The notes under the pieces: model-generated
The model's database searches: none
Told to the model about the DNA's origin: nothing
Seen by the model: only the letters and a program-made list of their open reading frames with translations
Assembly (NCBI GenBank): GCA_041394705.1
Contig: JAWKHS010000035.1
Coordinates: 1 to 23,084, forward strand
Direction: 5' to 3'
DNA: 23,084 nt
DNA from: Vicinamibacterales bacterium
GTDB lineage: Bacteria > Acidobacteriota > Vicinamibacteria > Vicinamibacterales > UBA2999
Shown here: positions 1 through 7,298 of the stretch, one piece after another
Layout of the letters: each line of letters opens with the position of its first letter
Position numbering within the stretch: the stretch's first letter is position 1
Translations under genes and position numbers: made by a program

Positions 1-125
1 GTGACAATCAGTTGCACAAGCACCTCGATCGTGTAAGTATCGCGGGCACAACAGACACGTATTCATCAGGACTGCTTATGGCTGGACCGCAACGGCCGTA
101 TCGGTGCCTTGTTGGAGCCCTCCGC
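1..125 (+). promoter_or_regulatory. Leader region upstream of the respiratory operon
   Basis: This stretch lies 5' of the first cytochrome gene and is noticeably less GC-rich than the rest of the window at its left end, as expected for a promoter region. I see no convincing sigma-70 pair. TTGCAC at 12-17 is followed 16 nt later by the weak TAAGTA. A GGAG at 114-117 sits 8 nt before the ATG at 126 and decides that start. An in-frame ATG at 78 also exists, but it would put about 16 extra residues before the signal peptide. The operon promoter could lie to the left of the window. Confidence 0.3.
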
Positions 126-518
126 ATGCGCCACCGGGTCTTTTGCTTGAGTGCCTCGATCGCCCTGTTCGTCGCCGCCTCGGCGGCCGGGCAGACCCCG
201 AAAGCCGCCGCCCTCAAGAACCCGGTGGCCTCGACACCTGCCTCGGTCGCCACGGGCCAGCAGGTGTACCAGCGCCAGTGCCGCACGTGCCACGGTGCTT
301 CGGGCAAGGCGGACACGCCGGTCGCCAAACGCATGAATGCGTCGGACCTCACCGATGCCACGTGGACCCACGGGGCCTCGGACGGCGAGATCTTCACCGT
401 CATCAGAGACGGCGCCGGGCCGCAGTCCACGATGAAGCCCTTCAAGGACAAGATCAGCGACCAGGACGCCTGGCACCTGGTCAACTACATCCGCAGCCTC
501 GCCGGGGCGACGAAGTAG
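126..518 (+). CDS. Monoheme c-type cytochrome, periplasmic (ActE-like)
   Basis: This 130-aa protein is a small periplasmic electron carrier. It has an N-terminal signal peptide (MRHRVF, then a hydrophobic run, with an Ala-rich cleavage region near residues 19-22). A single heme-binding CRTCH lies at residues 52-56, and a likely distal Met ligand at M103 in the STMKPF segment. The C-terminal helix (DAWHLVNYIRSL) is typical of class I cytochrome c. I start it at ATG 126 because a GGAG lies 8 nt upstream and the signal peptide then begins properly; ATG 78 is the alternative. It is first in the respiratory operon, 7 nt before the pentaheme gene. Its likely role is to take electrons from the pentaheme subunit, as monoheme ActE does in Alternative Complex III, or to serve as the soluble acceptor. 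Its position at the 5' end, rather than after actD, differs from the classical order. Confidence 0.85.
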   Translation: MRHRVFCLSASIALFVAASAAGQTPKAAALKNPVASTPASVATGQQVYQRQCRTCHGASGKADTPVAKRMNASDLTDATWTHGASDGEIFTVIRDGAGPQSTMKPFKDKISDQDAWHLVNYIRSLAGATK

Positions 519-525
519 GCGGCCG

Positions 526-1131
526 GTGCCTGCCTGGCTCGTGGCGGTCGCGGTCCTCGTGAGCGCGTCGGCCTGCACCGAGTGGACCGCCCGGACGGAG
601 CTCGCCCAGTCCGCCCGGGTCGCCCAGCGATCCCGTTGGGGTACGTCCTCCGTCTACACGCCCGCGAGGACGGGCGCCCGCGACGCCCTGGCCGCGCACT
701 TCGGCCTGCGCGCCGCGCCGGTGCAGCCGTTCGCCTACAGCCACCGCATCCACCTCCAGAACGAGCTCACGTGCACCGACTGCCACGAGGGCGTCGATCG
801 CGGACCGCGGGCGGGGATTCCGGGCATCACGACCTGCATGGGCTGCCACTCGGCGATCGCCACCGACGCGCCCCTCGTGAGGACGCTGGCCGAGATGCAG
901 GAGCAGGGACGCGATCTGGCCTGGCAGCGCGTCTACGACTATCCGCGCGAGGCACACGTGCGCTTCGCCCACGCGCCGCACGTCAGGGCTGGTGTGGACT
1001 GCGCGACCTGCCACGGCGACATGCGGCAGCAGGACGTCGCCCGCCGGATGGTGGACATGGACATGGCGTTCTGCGTCAACTGCCACACGCAGAAGCAGGC
1101 GTCGAACGACTGCCTGACCTGCCACTACTGA
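526..1131 (+). CDS. actA: Pentaheme cytochrome c lipoprotein, ActA-like subunit
   Basis: This 201-aa exported protein has five CXXCH heme sites with cysteines at residues 83/86, 104/107, 159/162, 183/186 and 196/199. The last lies two residues from the C-terminus. The count and length fit the pentaheme ActA subunit of Alternative Complex III (the cytochrome c3/c7-like family). The N-terminus is hydrophobic and ends in SASAC, so Cys17 may be lipidated, although the n-region lacks a basic residue. GTG 526 is the only start available: the frame is closed by TGA at 433 and has no other ATG/GTG/TTG in between. The gene follows the monoheme cytochrome by 7 nt. By analogy it passes electrons from the Fe-S subunit to the monoheme cytochrome on the periplasmic face of the membrane. 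The product class is secure; the assignment to ActA rests on context. Confidence 0.85.
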   Translation: MPAWLVAVAVLVSASACTEWTARTELAQSARVAQRSRWGTSSVYTPARTGARDALAAHFGLRAAPVQPFAYSHRIHLQNELTCTDCHEGVDRGPRAGIPGITTCMGCHSAIATDAPLVRTLAEMQEQGRDLAWQRVYDYPREAHVRFAHAPHVRAGVDCATCHGDMRQQDVARRMVDMDMAFCVNCHTQKQASNDCLTCHY

Positions 1132-1150
1132 GCGCGCCGTGACCCCGCCC

Positions 1151-3301
1151 ATGGATCGCCGCCGGTTCCTCAAGGTCACCGCCGTCACGGGCACGACGGC
1201 GGCGCTGGCCGCGTGCGGGAACCCCGAGAATCACGTCGTCCGCTTCATTCCCGACGAGGAGATCGTCCCGGGCGTCGCCGTGTGGCGTCCGAGCGTCTGT
1301 CCCCTGTGCGCCGCGGGATGTGCGGTGACCGCCAGGGTGATGGACGGTGACGCCGAAGTCTTCCGCAAGGGCGAGCCCGGTGTAGTGCGGATGCCCCTGG
1401 TGAAGAAGCTCGAGGGCGACCCCGGACACGGAGTCAGCCAGGGCAGGCTGTGCGTGCGGGGCCAGGCGGCGGTGCAGGTCACCTACCATCCCGATCGCCT
1501 CGTGGCGCCGATGAAGCGGAGCGGCGATCGGGGCAGCGGCCAGTTCGCCGAGATCTCCTGGGACGAGGCGATGGCCACGCTCGTCGCGCGACTCGACGAC
1601 GAGGTGGCGGCGGGCCGCGGGTCGGGCGTCACGTTCGTCGGACGCCCGCGGAACGGCCGGCGGCGCGAACTCGTCTCGCGCTTTCTCGACGGTCTCGGCG
1701 CGGAGGCCCCCGTGTGGTACGAGCCGTTCGACGACGGCGTGCTGCGGAGGGCCAACGAGCTGGCGTTCGGCCGCTACCAGCTTCCGACCTTCGACCTGTC
1801 GCGCGCGCGATACCTCGTCAACTTCGGCGCCGACCTCTTGGGCACCTGGAACTCGCCGGTGGCCCACGGCGCGGCGTACGGCCGCATGCGGCAGGGCCAA
1901 GTCGGCGTCCGCCCGAAGTTCGTCCAGGTCGAGGTCCGGATGTCGCAGTCCGGCGCGAGCGCCGACGAGTGGATGGCCGTCCGGCCCGGCACCGAGGGCG
2001 CCGTGGCCCTCGGGATGGCCCACGTCATCGTCCGGGAGGGCCTGCGGACCGCGGCCGCCGCCGGCGTCGCCGGCACGCTCGTCGACGGATGGGCCGACGG
2101 TCTGCCAGCCTTCGCGCCGGATGCGGTCGAGGGCATCACGGGGCTCCCCCCGTCCCGCCTCGAGCGCCTGGCGCGGGAGTTCGCCTCGTACGGGCCCAGC
2201 GTGGCCGTGATCGGCGGACAGGCGCTTGCCCATACGAACGGCCTCGACCAGGCTCTCGCGGTGAACGCGCTCAATGCCCTCGTCGGCGCGGTCGAGACGC
2301 CGGGCGGCCTGCACTTCACGCCGGACGCGGCGCCCCCCGGCCCGGCCCGCGACCTGCGGACGGCCATCCCGTCGATCGCACCAGGCGTCCTGCTGATCGA
2401 TGGAGCCAACTTCGTCCACGGGCTGCCGCCGGCGTCCCGGGCGGCCGAGTGGCTCCGAAGCGTTCCGTTCGTCGTCAGCTTCGGACCGTTCATCGACGAC
2501 ACGAGTGTGCACGCCGATCTCATCCTGCCGGACCACTCCTTCCTCGAGTCGTGGGTGGACGCCGTGCCGGAATCCGGCGCGCTGACGGCGGCCGCGACCG
2601 TGGCCGGTCCGGCGATGCGGCCGCTCTACGACACGCGCCCGACGCCCGATGTCCTGCTGGACGTGGGGCGGCGGCTCGCGCGGCCGCTGGCGCTCCCCTG
2701 GCAGAGCTTCGAGGAGATGCTCCAGGCGGCGCCGCCCGCGGCCAGGGAGAGCGCTCCGTCCAACCCGGGCACCGCCCGACCGTCCGCCCGGAGGTGGAAT
2801 CCACCGGCGTTCGACGGCGCGTCCAGCGACTTCCCGCTGCACTTCCTCCCGTTCGCCTCCCAGGCGTTCCTCGACGGCTCCTCCGCGCACCTCCCCTGGC
2901 TGCAGGAACTGCCCGACCCGCTCACCACCGCCATGTGGAGCACGTGGATCGAAATCAATCCTTCCACCGCCGCGAACCTGGGAATCGCGGACGGCGACCT
3001 CGTGGAGGTCACCTCGGCCCACGGCTCGCTGCAGGCGCCGGCCGTGCTGTCTCCGGGCATCGGGCGCGACGCAGTCGCGATGCCGACCGGCCAGGGACAC
3101 GTCACCTTCACCCGCTATGCCTCCGGGCGTGGCGCGAATCCCTTCGCCATTCTCGCGCCCGCCGCCGATGCCGCGACGGAGCGGCACGCATGGGCCGCCA
3201 CCCGCGTGCGGATCGCGAGGGCCGGGGCCCCCGACGGACGGCTCATCCTCTTTGCCGGCGCGACTCGGGAGCGTCCGGCCCATGCCTCGGGGCGAGGCTG
3301 A
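1151..3301 (+). CDS. Tat-exported molybdopterin-oxidoreductase-like lipoprotein (split ActB1-like subunit)
   Basis: This 716-aa protein belongs to the DMSO-reductase/ActB superfamily. It opens with a Tat motif (DRRRFLK) and a lipobox LAAC, giving Cys22 as the probable lipidation site; ActB of Alternative Complex III is likewise lipid-anchored. Cys50, Cys53, Cys57 (CPLCAAGC) and Cys101 (GRLCVRG) form a complete N-terminal Fe-S motif as in catalytic molybdoenzymes. FGADLLGTW (225-233) and the EWMAVRPGTEG segment are typical of the ActB1/Mo-bis-PGD fold. At the place where NapA-type enzymes have their Mo-ligating Cys I see only the WYEPFDDG segment near residue 191, with no Cys or Ser, so Mo binding is uncertain. 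GTG 1139, in frame, is an alternative start. One nucleotide separates it from the Fe-S gene; in classical complexes the two are one fused ActB. Confidence 0.85.
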   Translation: MDRRRFLKVTAVTGTTAALAACGNPENHVVRFIPDEEIVPGVAVWRPSVCPLCAAGCAVTARVMDGDAEVFRKGEPGVVRMPLVKKLEGDPGHGVSQGRLCVRGQAAVQVTYHPDRLVAPMKRSGDRGSGQFAEISWDEAMATLVARLDDEVAAGRGSGVTFVGRPRNGRRRELVSRFLDGLGAEAPVWYEPFDDGVLRRANELAFGRYQLPTFDLSRARYLVNFGADLLGTWNSPVAHGAAYGRMRQGQVGVRPKFVQVEVRMSQSGASADEWMAVRPGTEGAVALGMAHVIVREGLRTAAAAGVAGTLVDGWADGLPAFAPDAVEGITGLPPSRLERLAREFASYGPSVAVIGGQALAHTNGLDQALAVNALNALVGAVETPGGLHFTPDAAPPGPARDLRTAIPSIAPGVLLIDGANFVHGLPPASRAAEWLRSVPFVVSFGPFIDDTSVHADLILPDHSFLESWVDAVPESGALTAAATVAGPAMRPLYDTRPTPDVLLDVGRRLARPLALPWQSFEEMLQAAPPAARESAPSNPGTARPSARRWNPPAFDGASSDFPLHFLPFASQAFLDGSSAHLPWLQELPDPLTTAMWSTWIEINPSTAANLGIADGDLVEVTSAHGSLQAPAVLSPGIGRDAVAMPTGQGHVTFTRYASGRGANPFAILAPAADAATERHAWAATRVRIARAGAPDGRLILFAGATRERPAHASGRG

Positions 3302-3302
3302 C

Positions 3303-4010
3303 ATGGCACACCGCTGGGGCGTCGTCGTCGACCTGGATCGCTGCACCGGCTGCGCGGCCTGCGTGACCGCCTGCCACGCCGAGAACAACATCCCGACCGC
3401 GGGCGCGCAGGAGGCGTCCCGCGGGCGCGCGATGCACTGGCTGCGCGTGGAGCGCTATTGGGAGGGCGAGTACCCTGACGTCCGCGTGAAGTTCAGGCCC
3501 GTCTTCTGCCAGCAGTGCGACAACGCACCCTGCGAGGCGGTCTGCCCGACCTACGCGAGCCACCAGACCGACGAGGGCCTGAACGCCCAGGTCTACAACC
3601 GCTGCATCGGCACGCGGTACTGCGCCAACGCCTGCTCCTACAACGTGCGGTTCTTCAACTTCTTCAACCCGCAGTGGGACAAGCCGCTGCACCTCCAGCT
3701 GAATCCCGACGTCTCGGTGCGCGAGGTGGGGGTCATGGAGAAGTGCACGTTCTGCGTCCAGCGGATTCGCGCCGGCAAGACCGCGGCGAAGGCCGAGGGG
3801 CGGGACGTGCGCGACGGCGACATCCAGCCGGCCTGCGCGCAGGCCTGTCCCTCCGGCGCCATCGTCTTCGGCGACCTGAACGACCACGAGAGCCGCGTGG
3901 CCAGGCTCGCCGAGTCGCCGCGCGGGACGAAGCTGCTCGAGGACCTGGGTGCCGAGCCGAAGGTGACCTACCTCCAGAAACAGCCCTGGCATGAGCCGGA
4001 CACGCAATAG
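3303..4010 (+). CDS. Ferredoxin-like Fe-S subunit (ActB2/PsrB type)
   Basis: This 235-aa electron-transfer subunit carries four cluster motifs: C14/C17/C20/C24, C69/C72/C77/C81, C101/C107/C111 and C148/C151/C178/C182. Fifteen cysteines and one missing position (CIGTRYC, with Thr104 where a Cys is expected) predict three [4Fe-4S] and one [3Fe-4S] cluster. That is the known complement of the ActB2 domain of Alternative Complex III. There is no signal peptide of its own, so export would be by piggy-back on the Tat-targeted partner encoded just upstream. GAGG at 3294-3297 lies 5 nt before the ATG. The 3' end overlaps the NrfD-type gene by 20 nt, indicating translational coupling. It should link quinol oxidation in the membrane subunit to the hemes of the pentaheme cytochrome. 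Confidence 0.9.
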   Translation: MAHRWGVVVDLDRCTGCAACVTACHAENNIPTAGAQEASRGRAMHWLRVERYWEGEYPDVRVKFRPVFCQQCDNAPCEAVCPTYASHQTDEGLNAQVYNRCIGTRYCANACSYNVRFFNFFNPQWDKPLHLQLNPDVSVREVGVMEKCTFCVQRIRAGKTAAKAEGRDVRDGDIQPACAQACPSGAIVFGDLNDHESRVARLAESPRGTKLLEDLGAEPKVTYLQKQPWHEPDTQ

Positions 4011-5349
4011 GCCGCTCACCGACGACCTCGTCCGTCCGTTGTTCCACACGGGCGTGTGGTTCTACGGGGCGGTCCTCGTCCTGGCCACCGTCGTGGTGTG
4101 CGGCGGGGCCGCGTGGGCCTACCAGGTGTGGTTCGGCATCGGCGTGGCCGGCATCAACTGGCCCGTCTTCTGGGGCTTCTACCTGACGAACTTCGTCTTC
4201 TGGATCGGCATCAGCCACGCCGGCACGCTGATTTCCGCCATCCTGCGCCTCGTGAACGCGCGCTGGCGGCGGCCCGTGACCCGCTGCGCCGAGGTCATCA
4301 CCGTCTTCTCGCTGATGATCGGGGCCACGTTTCCCATCATCCACCTCGGCAAGCCGTGGCTGTTCTACTGGCTCGCGCCGTACCCGAGCGCGCGCGCCAT
4401 CTGGCCGAACTTCCGCTCGCCGCTCGTCTGGGACTTCTTCGCGATCAACACGTATCTCACCGGCAGCCTGCTGTTCCTGCTGCTGCCGATGATTCCCGAC
4501 TTCGCACTCGTCCGCGATCGCTCGACCGGCTGGAGACGCCGGATCTACGGCGCGCTCGCGCTCGGATGGCAGGGGACGACCGTCCAGTGGCACCGGCTCG
4601 AGGCGGGCATGCAGGTCATGGCCATCGCCATCATCCCGGTGGCGGTGTCGGTCCACACCATCGTGTCATTCGACTTCTCGATGGCCACGGTGCCGATGTG
4701 GCACTCGACGATCTTCGGCCCGTATTTCGTGGCCGGCGCGATCTTCAGCGGCATCGCCGCCCTCATCATCGCGATGGCGCTCCTTCGCCGGATGCTGCGC
4801 CTCGAGCAGTACCTGCACCCCGTCCACTTCGACAACCTCGCGAAGCTGCTCCTCCTCATGAGCCTGCTCTGGGGGTACTTCGTGACGTCGGAACGCCTCA
4901 CGGTGTGGTACGGCAACGAGCCATCGGAGATGGCCGTGTTCTGGGCCACGCAGCGCGGCGACTACGCGCCCCTCTACTGGACGATGGTCGTCTGCAACTT
5001 CGTCCTGCCGCTGGGCATCCTGTCGTTCCGTCGCCTGCGGACCATCACGGGCGCGGTGGTGGCGTCGTGCGGCATCCTGGTGGGCATGTGGCTGGAGCGG
5101 TTCCTGATCATCGTCCCGTCGCTCTCGCACAAGCAGCTGCCCTACAGCTGGGGTCACTATCAGCCGGGTCCGACCGAGGTCGTGATCATGGTGGCCACGT
5201 TCGCGGCCATGGCGCTGCTGTACACGCTCTTCGCGAAGTTCGTGCCCATCATCTCGATCTGGGAGATGAAGGTCGGGAATCAGCCGCGTCCGACGCGCGT
5301 CGTCGACACGGACGACGAGCTGTCCGAGCTCTGGAGGGTGCGGCCGTGA
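3991..5349 (+). CDS. actC: NrfD/PsrC-family membrane quinol-interacting subunit (ActC)
   Basis: This 452-aa integral membrane protein has about ten hydrophobic segments, roughly at residues 22-44, 58-80, 102-124, 150-172, 206-228, 243-265, 284-302, 330-350, 359-378 and 401-423. The length, the charged cytosolic N-terminus (LTDDLVRPL), and conserved-looking pieces such as HAGTLISAILRL and GNEPSE mark the NrfD/PsrC family. Members of this family bind menaquinol at the membrane surface and pass electrons to the adjacent Fe-S subunit; in ActC a proton path has also been proposed. The ATG lies inside the end of the Fe-S gene (20-nt overlap), and its stop codon overlaps the start of actD. Only one NrfD-type gene is present here, whereas Alternative Complex III has two (ActC and ActF). 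Confidence 0.9.
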   Translation: MSRTRNRPLTDDLVRPLFHTGVWFYGAVLVLATVVVCGGAAWAYQVWFGIGVAGINWPVFWGFYLTNFVFWIGISHAGTLISAILRLVNARWRRPVTRCAEVITVFSLMIGATFPIIHLGKPWLFYWLAPYPSARAIWPNFRSPLVWDFFAINTYLTGSLLFLLLPMIPDFALVRDRSTGWRRRIYGALALGWQGTTVQWHRLEAGMQVMAIAIIPVAVSVHTIVSFDFSMATVPMWHSTIFGPYFVAGAIFSGIAALIIAMALLRRMLRLEQYLHPVHFDNLAKLLLLMSLLWGYFVTSERLTVWYGNEPSEMAVFWATQRGDYAPLYWTMVVCNFVLPLGILSFRRLRTITGAVVASCGILVGMWLERFLIIVPSLSHKQLPYSWGHYQPGPTEVVIMVATFAAMALLYTLFAKFVPIISIWEMKVGNQPRPTRVVDTDDELSELWRVRP

Positions 5350-5855
5350 TCCCGGTCTACGCGCTCTATGACGATCCCGAGATCGCGCAGCGGGCGGTCG
5401 ACCTGCTCCGCACGGCGGGCGTCCCGGACCAGGACATCGTCGTCATGTCGTCGGAGCCGTTCGAGGAGTTCGAATTCAGCCATCGAGACAGGGCGGACTG
5501 GCTATTCTGGGTCGCTGGCCTCGGCGGCGTCGCCGGACTGGCGTTCGGCCAGTGGTTGACGAGCGCGACCCAGCGCGCGTGGCCGCTCAGGACGAGCGGC
5601 ATGCCCATCGTGGCACCGTGGCCCAACCTCGTGGTGATCTTCGAGCTGACGATGCTGGGCGCGATGCTGACGACCGTGATCACGCTCTTCATCACGGCAA
5701 AGCTGCCCAGTCGGCCGTCCCGCCTGTACGACGTTGAGGTGAGCGACGGCTACATCCTGGTCGGCGTGAAGCGCTCCGGTGCCCCGGCGGACGTCGTCGC
5801 GCAGGCGCTGGAGGCGGCCGGCCCCGGCCGGCTCAAGACGCTCGCCGGTCAGTAG
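5346..5855 (+). CDS. actD: DUF3341 membrane protein, ActD-like subunit
   Basis: This 169-aa protein starts with GTG inside the GTGA that also holds the actC stop, so the two are translationally coupled. It has an N-terminal soluble part (YALYDDPEIAQRAVDLLRTAG), two membrane segments (about residues 49-70 and 92-114, with PWPNLVVIFELTML just before the second) and a C-terminal soluble tail. This is the DUF3341/ActD arrangement, a two-helix subunit found only in Alternative Complex III-like clusters; its exact function is not established. The protein ends the operon as visible here: the next gene is on the other strand and overlaps its last 7 bp. No actE or actF follows. Identification rests on family architecture plus position after actC. 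Confidence 0.88.
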   Translation: MIPVYALYDDPEIAQRAVDLLRTAGVPDQDIVVMSSEPFEEFEFSHRDRADWLFWVAGLGGVAGLAFGQWLTSATQRAWPLRTSGMPIVAPWPNLVVIFELTMLGAMLTTVITLFITAKLPSRPSRLYDVEVSDGYILVGVKRSGAPADVVAQALEAAGPGRLKTLAGQ

Positions 5856-6742
5856 GGGTACACGCGCCCGTCGCGCGCACGCACTCTTGGGAAGCTCTCG
5901 CCCGAGAGCGACCGGAAATACCAGACCCATCCTTCACGCGGCAGCAGAATGAGATACCCGGCATAGAAGGGACGGTCGCCGAAGCCGCGGCCCCGGCGCG
6001 CCCGCTCCAGGATCCGCCCCAGGGGAAGGCTGGCGGCGGCCGTTGGCGGCACGTCGTCCACCCGGTCGGTCTCCATCAACACCCGCACCTCGGATCCGCG
6101 CAGCTGCATCATCATCCCGGTGGAGGTCGCGCCTTTCACACCGGTGTCGGCCTGGCGCGCCGCGCGCTCGGTTCTCGCCGGCGACGCGAACCGGTAGCCG
6201 CTCGTCGCCTCCCCGTCGAGCGCCACGACGCCCGTGGCCGCCACCCGGTCGACGTCGATGCGGGTGACGACGGCGTCGGTGGCCCACGCGTGCGCGATGT
6301 CGAGGGCCCACGGCAGCGACGCCACCGGATCGAAGGCCGCGAACCCGCCTGGCGGCGGCGGCACGTCGAGCGTCTTCCAGGCGAACTCCGTCAGCCCGGA
6401 GAGTTCCGCCGGCGCGAGTGCCCGGCGCCGCTCGGCCGCGCGGGCCTGCACGCTCCGTGTCGCCTCGGTGACCCGCGTGGTCACCTCCGTGGCCGCCCGG
6501 TACGACACGTAGAGGCCGCCGGCGACGCTGAGCGCCACGATGGCCAGGATCGTCCCGACGATGAGGCCGTTGGTGCGCCGCATCCCTGGTCCCAGTTCGA
6601 TGACGACCGGCGCGGGGCCCGCGCTGCCGAGGGCGTTGATGTCGTGTCTTAGGCCGCAAAACGTGCAGAGGATGGTCAGGTCGTCGTCGGTGGGCTCGCC
6701 GAGGGCGGCCCCGCATCCGGTACACCGGCGGGCAGTGGGCAT
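5849..6742 (-). CDS. Membrane protein with N-terminal zinc ribbon, function unknown
   Basis: This 297-aa protein has a short N-terminal zinc ribbon with CTGC at residues 7-10 and CTFC at 26-29. A linker, one transmembrane helix at about 58-80 and a soluble domain of some 215 residues follow. I do not recognise the C-terminal domain. It contains a proline-rich spot (PPPPGG near residue 129) and ends in RARDGRVYPY. The zinc ribbon should be cytoplasmic and the C-terminal domain periplasmic. The gene is last of four same-strand genes, 44 nt behind the DUF456 gene, and its 3' end overlaps actD by 7 bp. No strong Shine-Dalgarno is visible before the ATG. A role connected with the ADOP permease would be an inference from position only. 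Confidence 0.75.
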   Translation of the reverse strand: MPTARRCTGCGAALGEPTDDDLTILCTFCGLRHDINALGSAGPAPVVIELGPGMRRTNGLIVGTILAIVALSVAGGLYVSYRAATEVTTRVTEATRSVQARAAERRRALAPAELSGLTEFAWKTLDVPPPPGGFAAFDPVASLPWALDIAHAWATDAVVTRIDVDRVAATGVVALDGEATSGYRFASPARTERAARQADTGVKGATSTGMMMQLRGSEVRVLMETDRVDDVPPTAAASLPLGRILERARRGRGFGDRPFYAGYLILLPREGWVWYFRSLSGESFPRVRARDGRVYPY

Positions 6743-6786
6743 GTGCGTACTAGCGGATTCGGCGGCACCGCCGTCTCATGCGGGCG

Positions 6787-7266
6787 CTAGAGCACATACG
6801 CCAGCACGGCAATGCCCAGGATGAGAAACCCGAAGAACGACCGCGCCACCACGCCCAGGAGGAAGCCGGCGAGCCCGCCCAGCCCCGCCATGCCAGCCGT
6901 CCGCAAATTCGGGTTCCGTACGAATTCCATGAGGAACGCACCCACGGCCGGCCCAAGGACGACGCCCGGCACTCCGAAGGGAAGGCCCGCCAGCGCACCT
7001 AGTGCCGCCCCCGCGACGCCCCAGGCCGAGGCGCCCGCCTTCCTGGCGCCGAAGAGCGCGGCCACGTTGTCGGCGAGCGAGCCCACGACGGTGAGTGCCA
7101 GCAGCACCGCCAGCACGCGCCAGCCGATCCGCGCGAAGTGGTCGGCCCAGGCCACCAGCGCCACGCCGGCGAACAGGATGCCGATGGCCGGCGCGGCCGG
7201 CACGGCCAGGAGGACGACGCCGACGACGACGACGAGCAGGCCGGCGATCGTCAGCGCGAGCGCCAC
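6787..7266 (-). CDS. DUF456-family small integral membrane protein
   Basis: This 159-aa, very hydrophobic protein is rich in Gly, Ala, Val and Leu. It has the VGVVLLAVPAAPAIG start and the GxxxG-rich second half (LPFGVPGVVLGPAVGAFLMEF, then a repeated GLAGFLLGVV helix) that I associate with the DUF456 family. Five to six membrane segments are likely. The function of the family is not known. The start is GTG 7266; an in-frame TTG at 7284 would add six residues. The gene lies 32 nt downstream of the permease stop and 44 nt upstream of the zinc-ribbon gene, so it is probably co-transcribed. The family call rests on composition and motif resemblance, so it is moderate. Confidence 0.72.
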   Translation of the reverse strand: MALALTIAGLLVVVVGVVLLAVPAAPAIGILFAGVALVAWADHFARIGWRVLAVLLALTVVGSLADNVAALFGARKAGASAWGVAGAALGALAGLPFGVPGVVLGPAVGAFLMEFVRNPNLRTAGMAGLGGLAGFLLGVVARSFFGFLILGIAVLAYVL

Positions 7267-7298
7267 GCGCCCATCATCGGCCAATCGGCCGGCCGACG

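Noticed and set aside
1076..3391. A 771-codon open frame on the minus strand across the ActB1-like gene
   Set aside because: It is an antisense shadow: low-complexity Arg/Gly/Asp-rich translation, while the plus frame shows Tat, lipobox, Cys and fold motifs.
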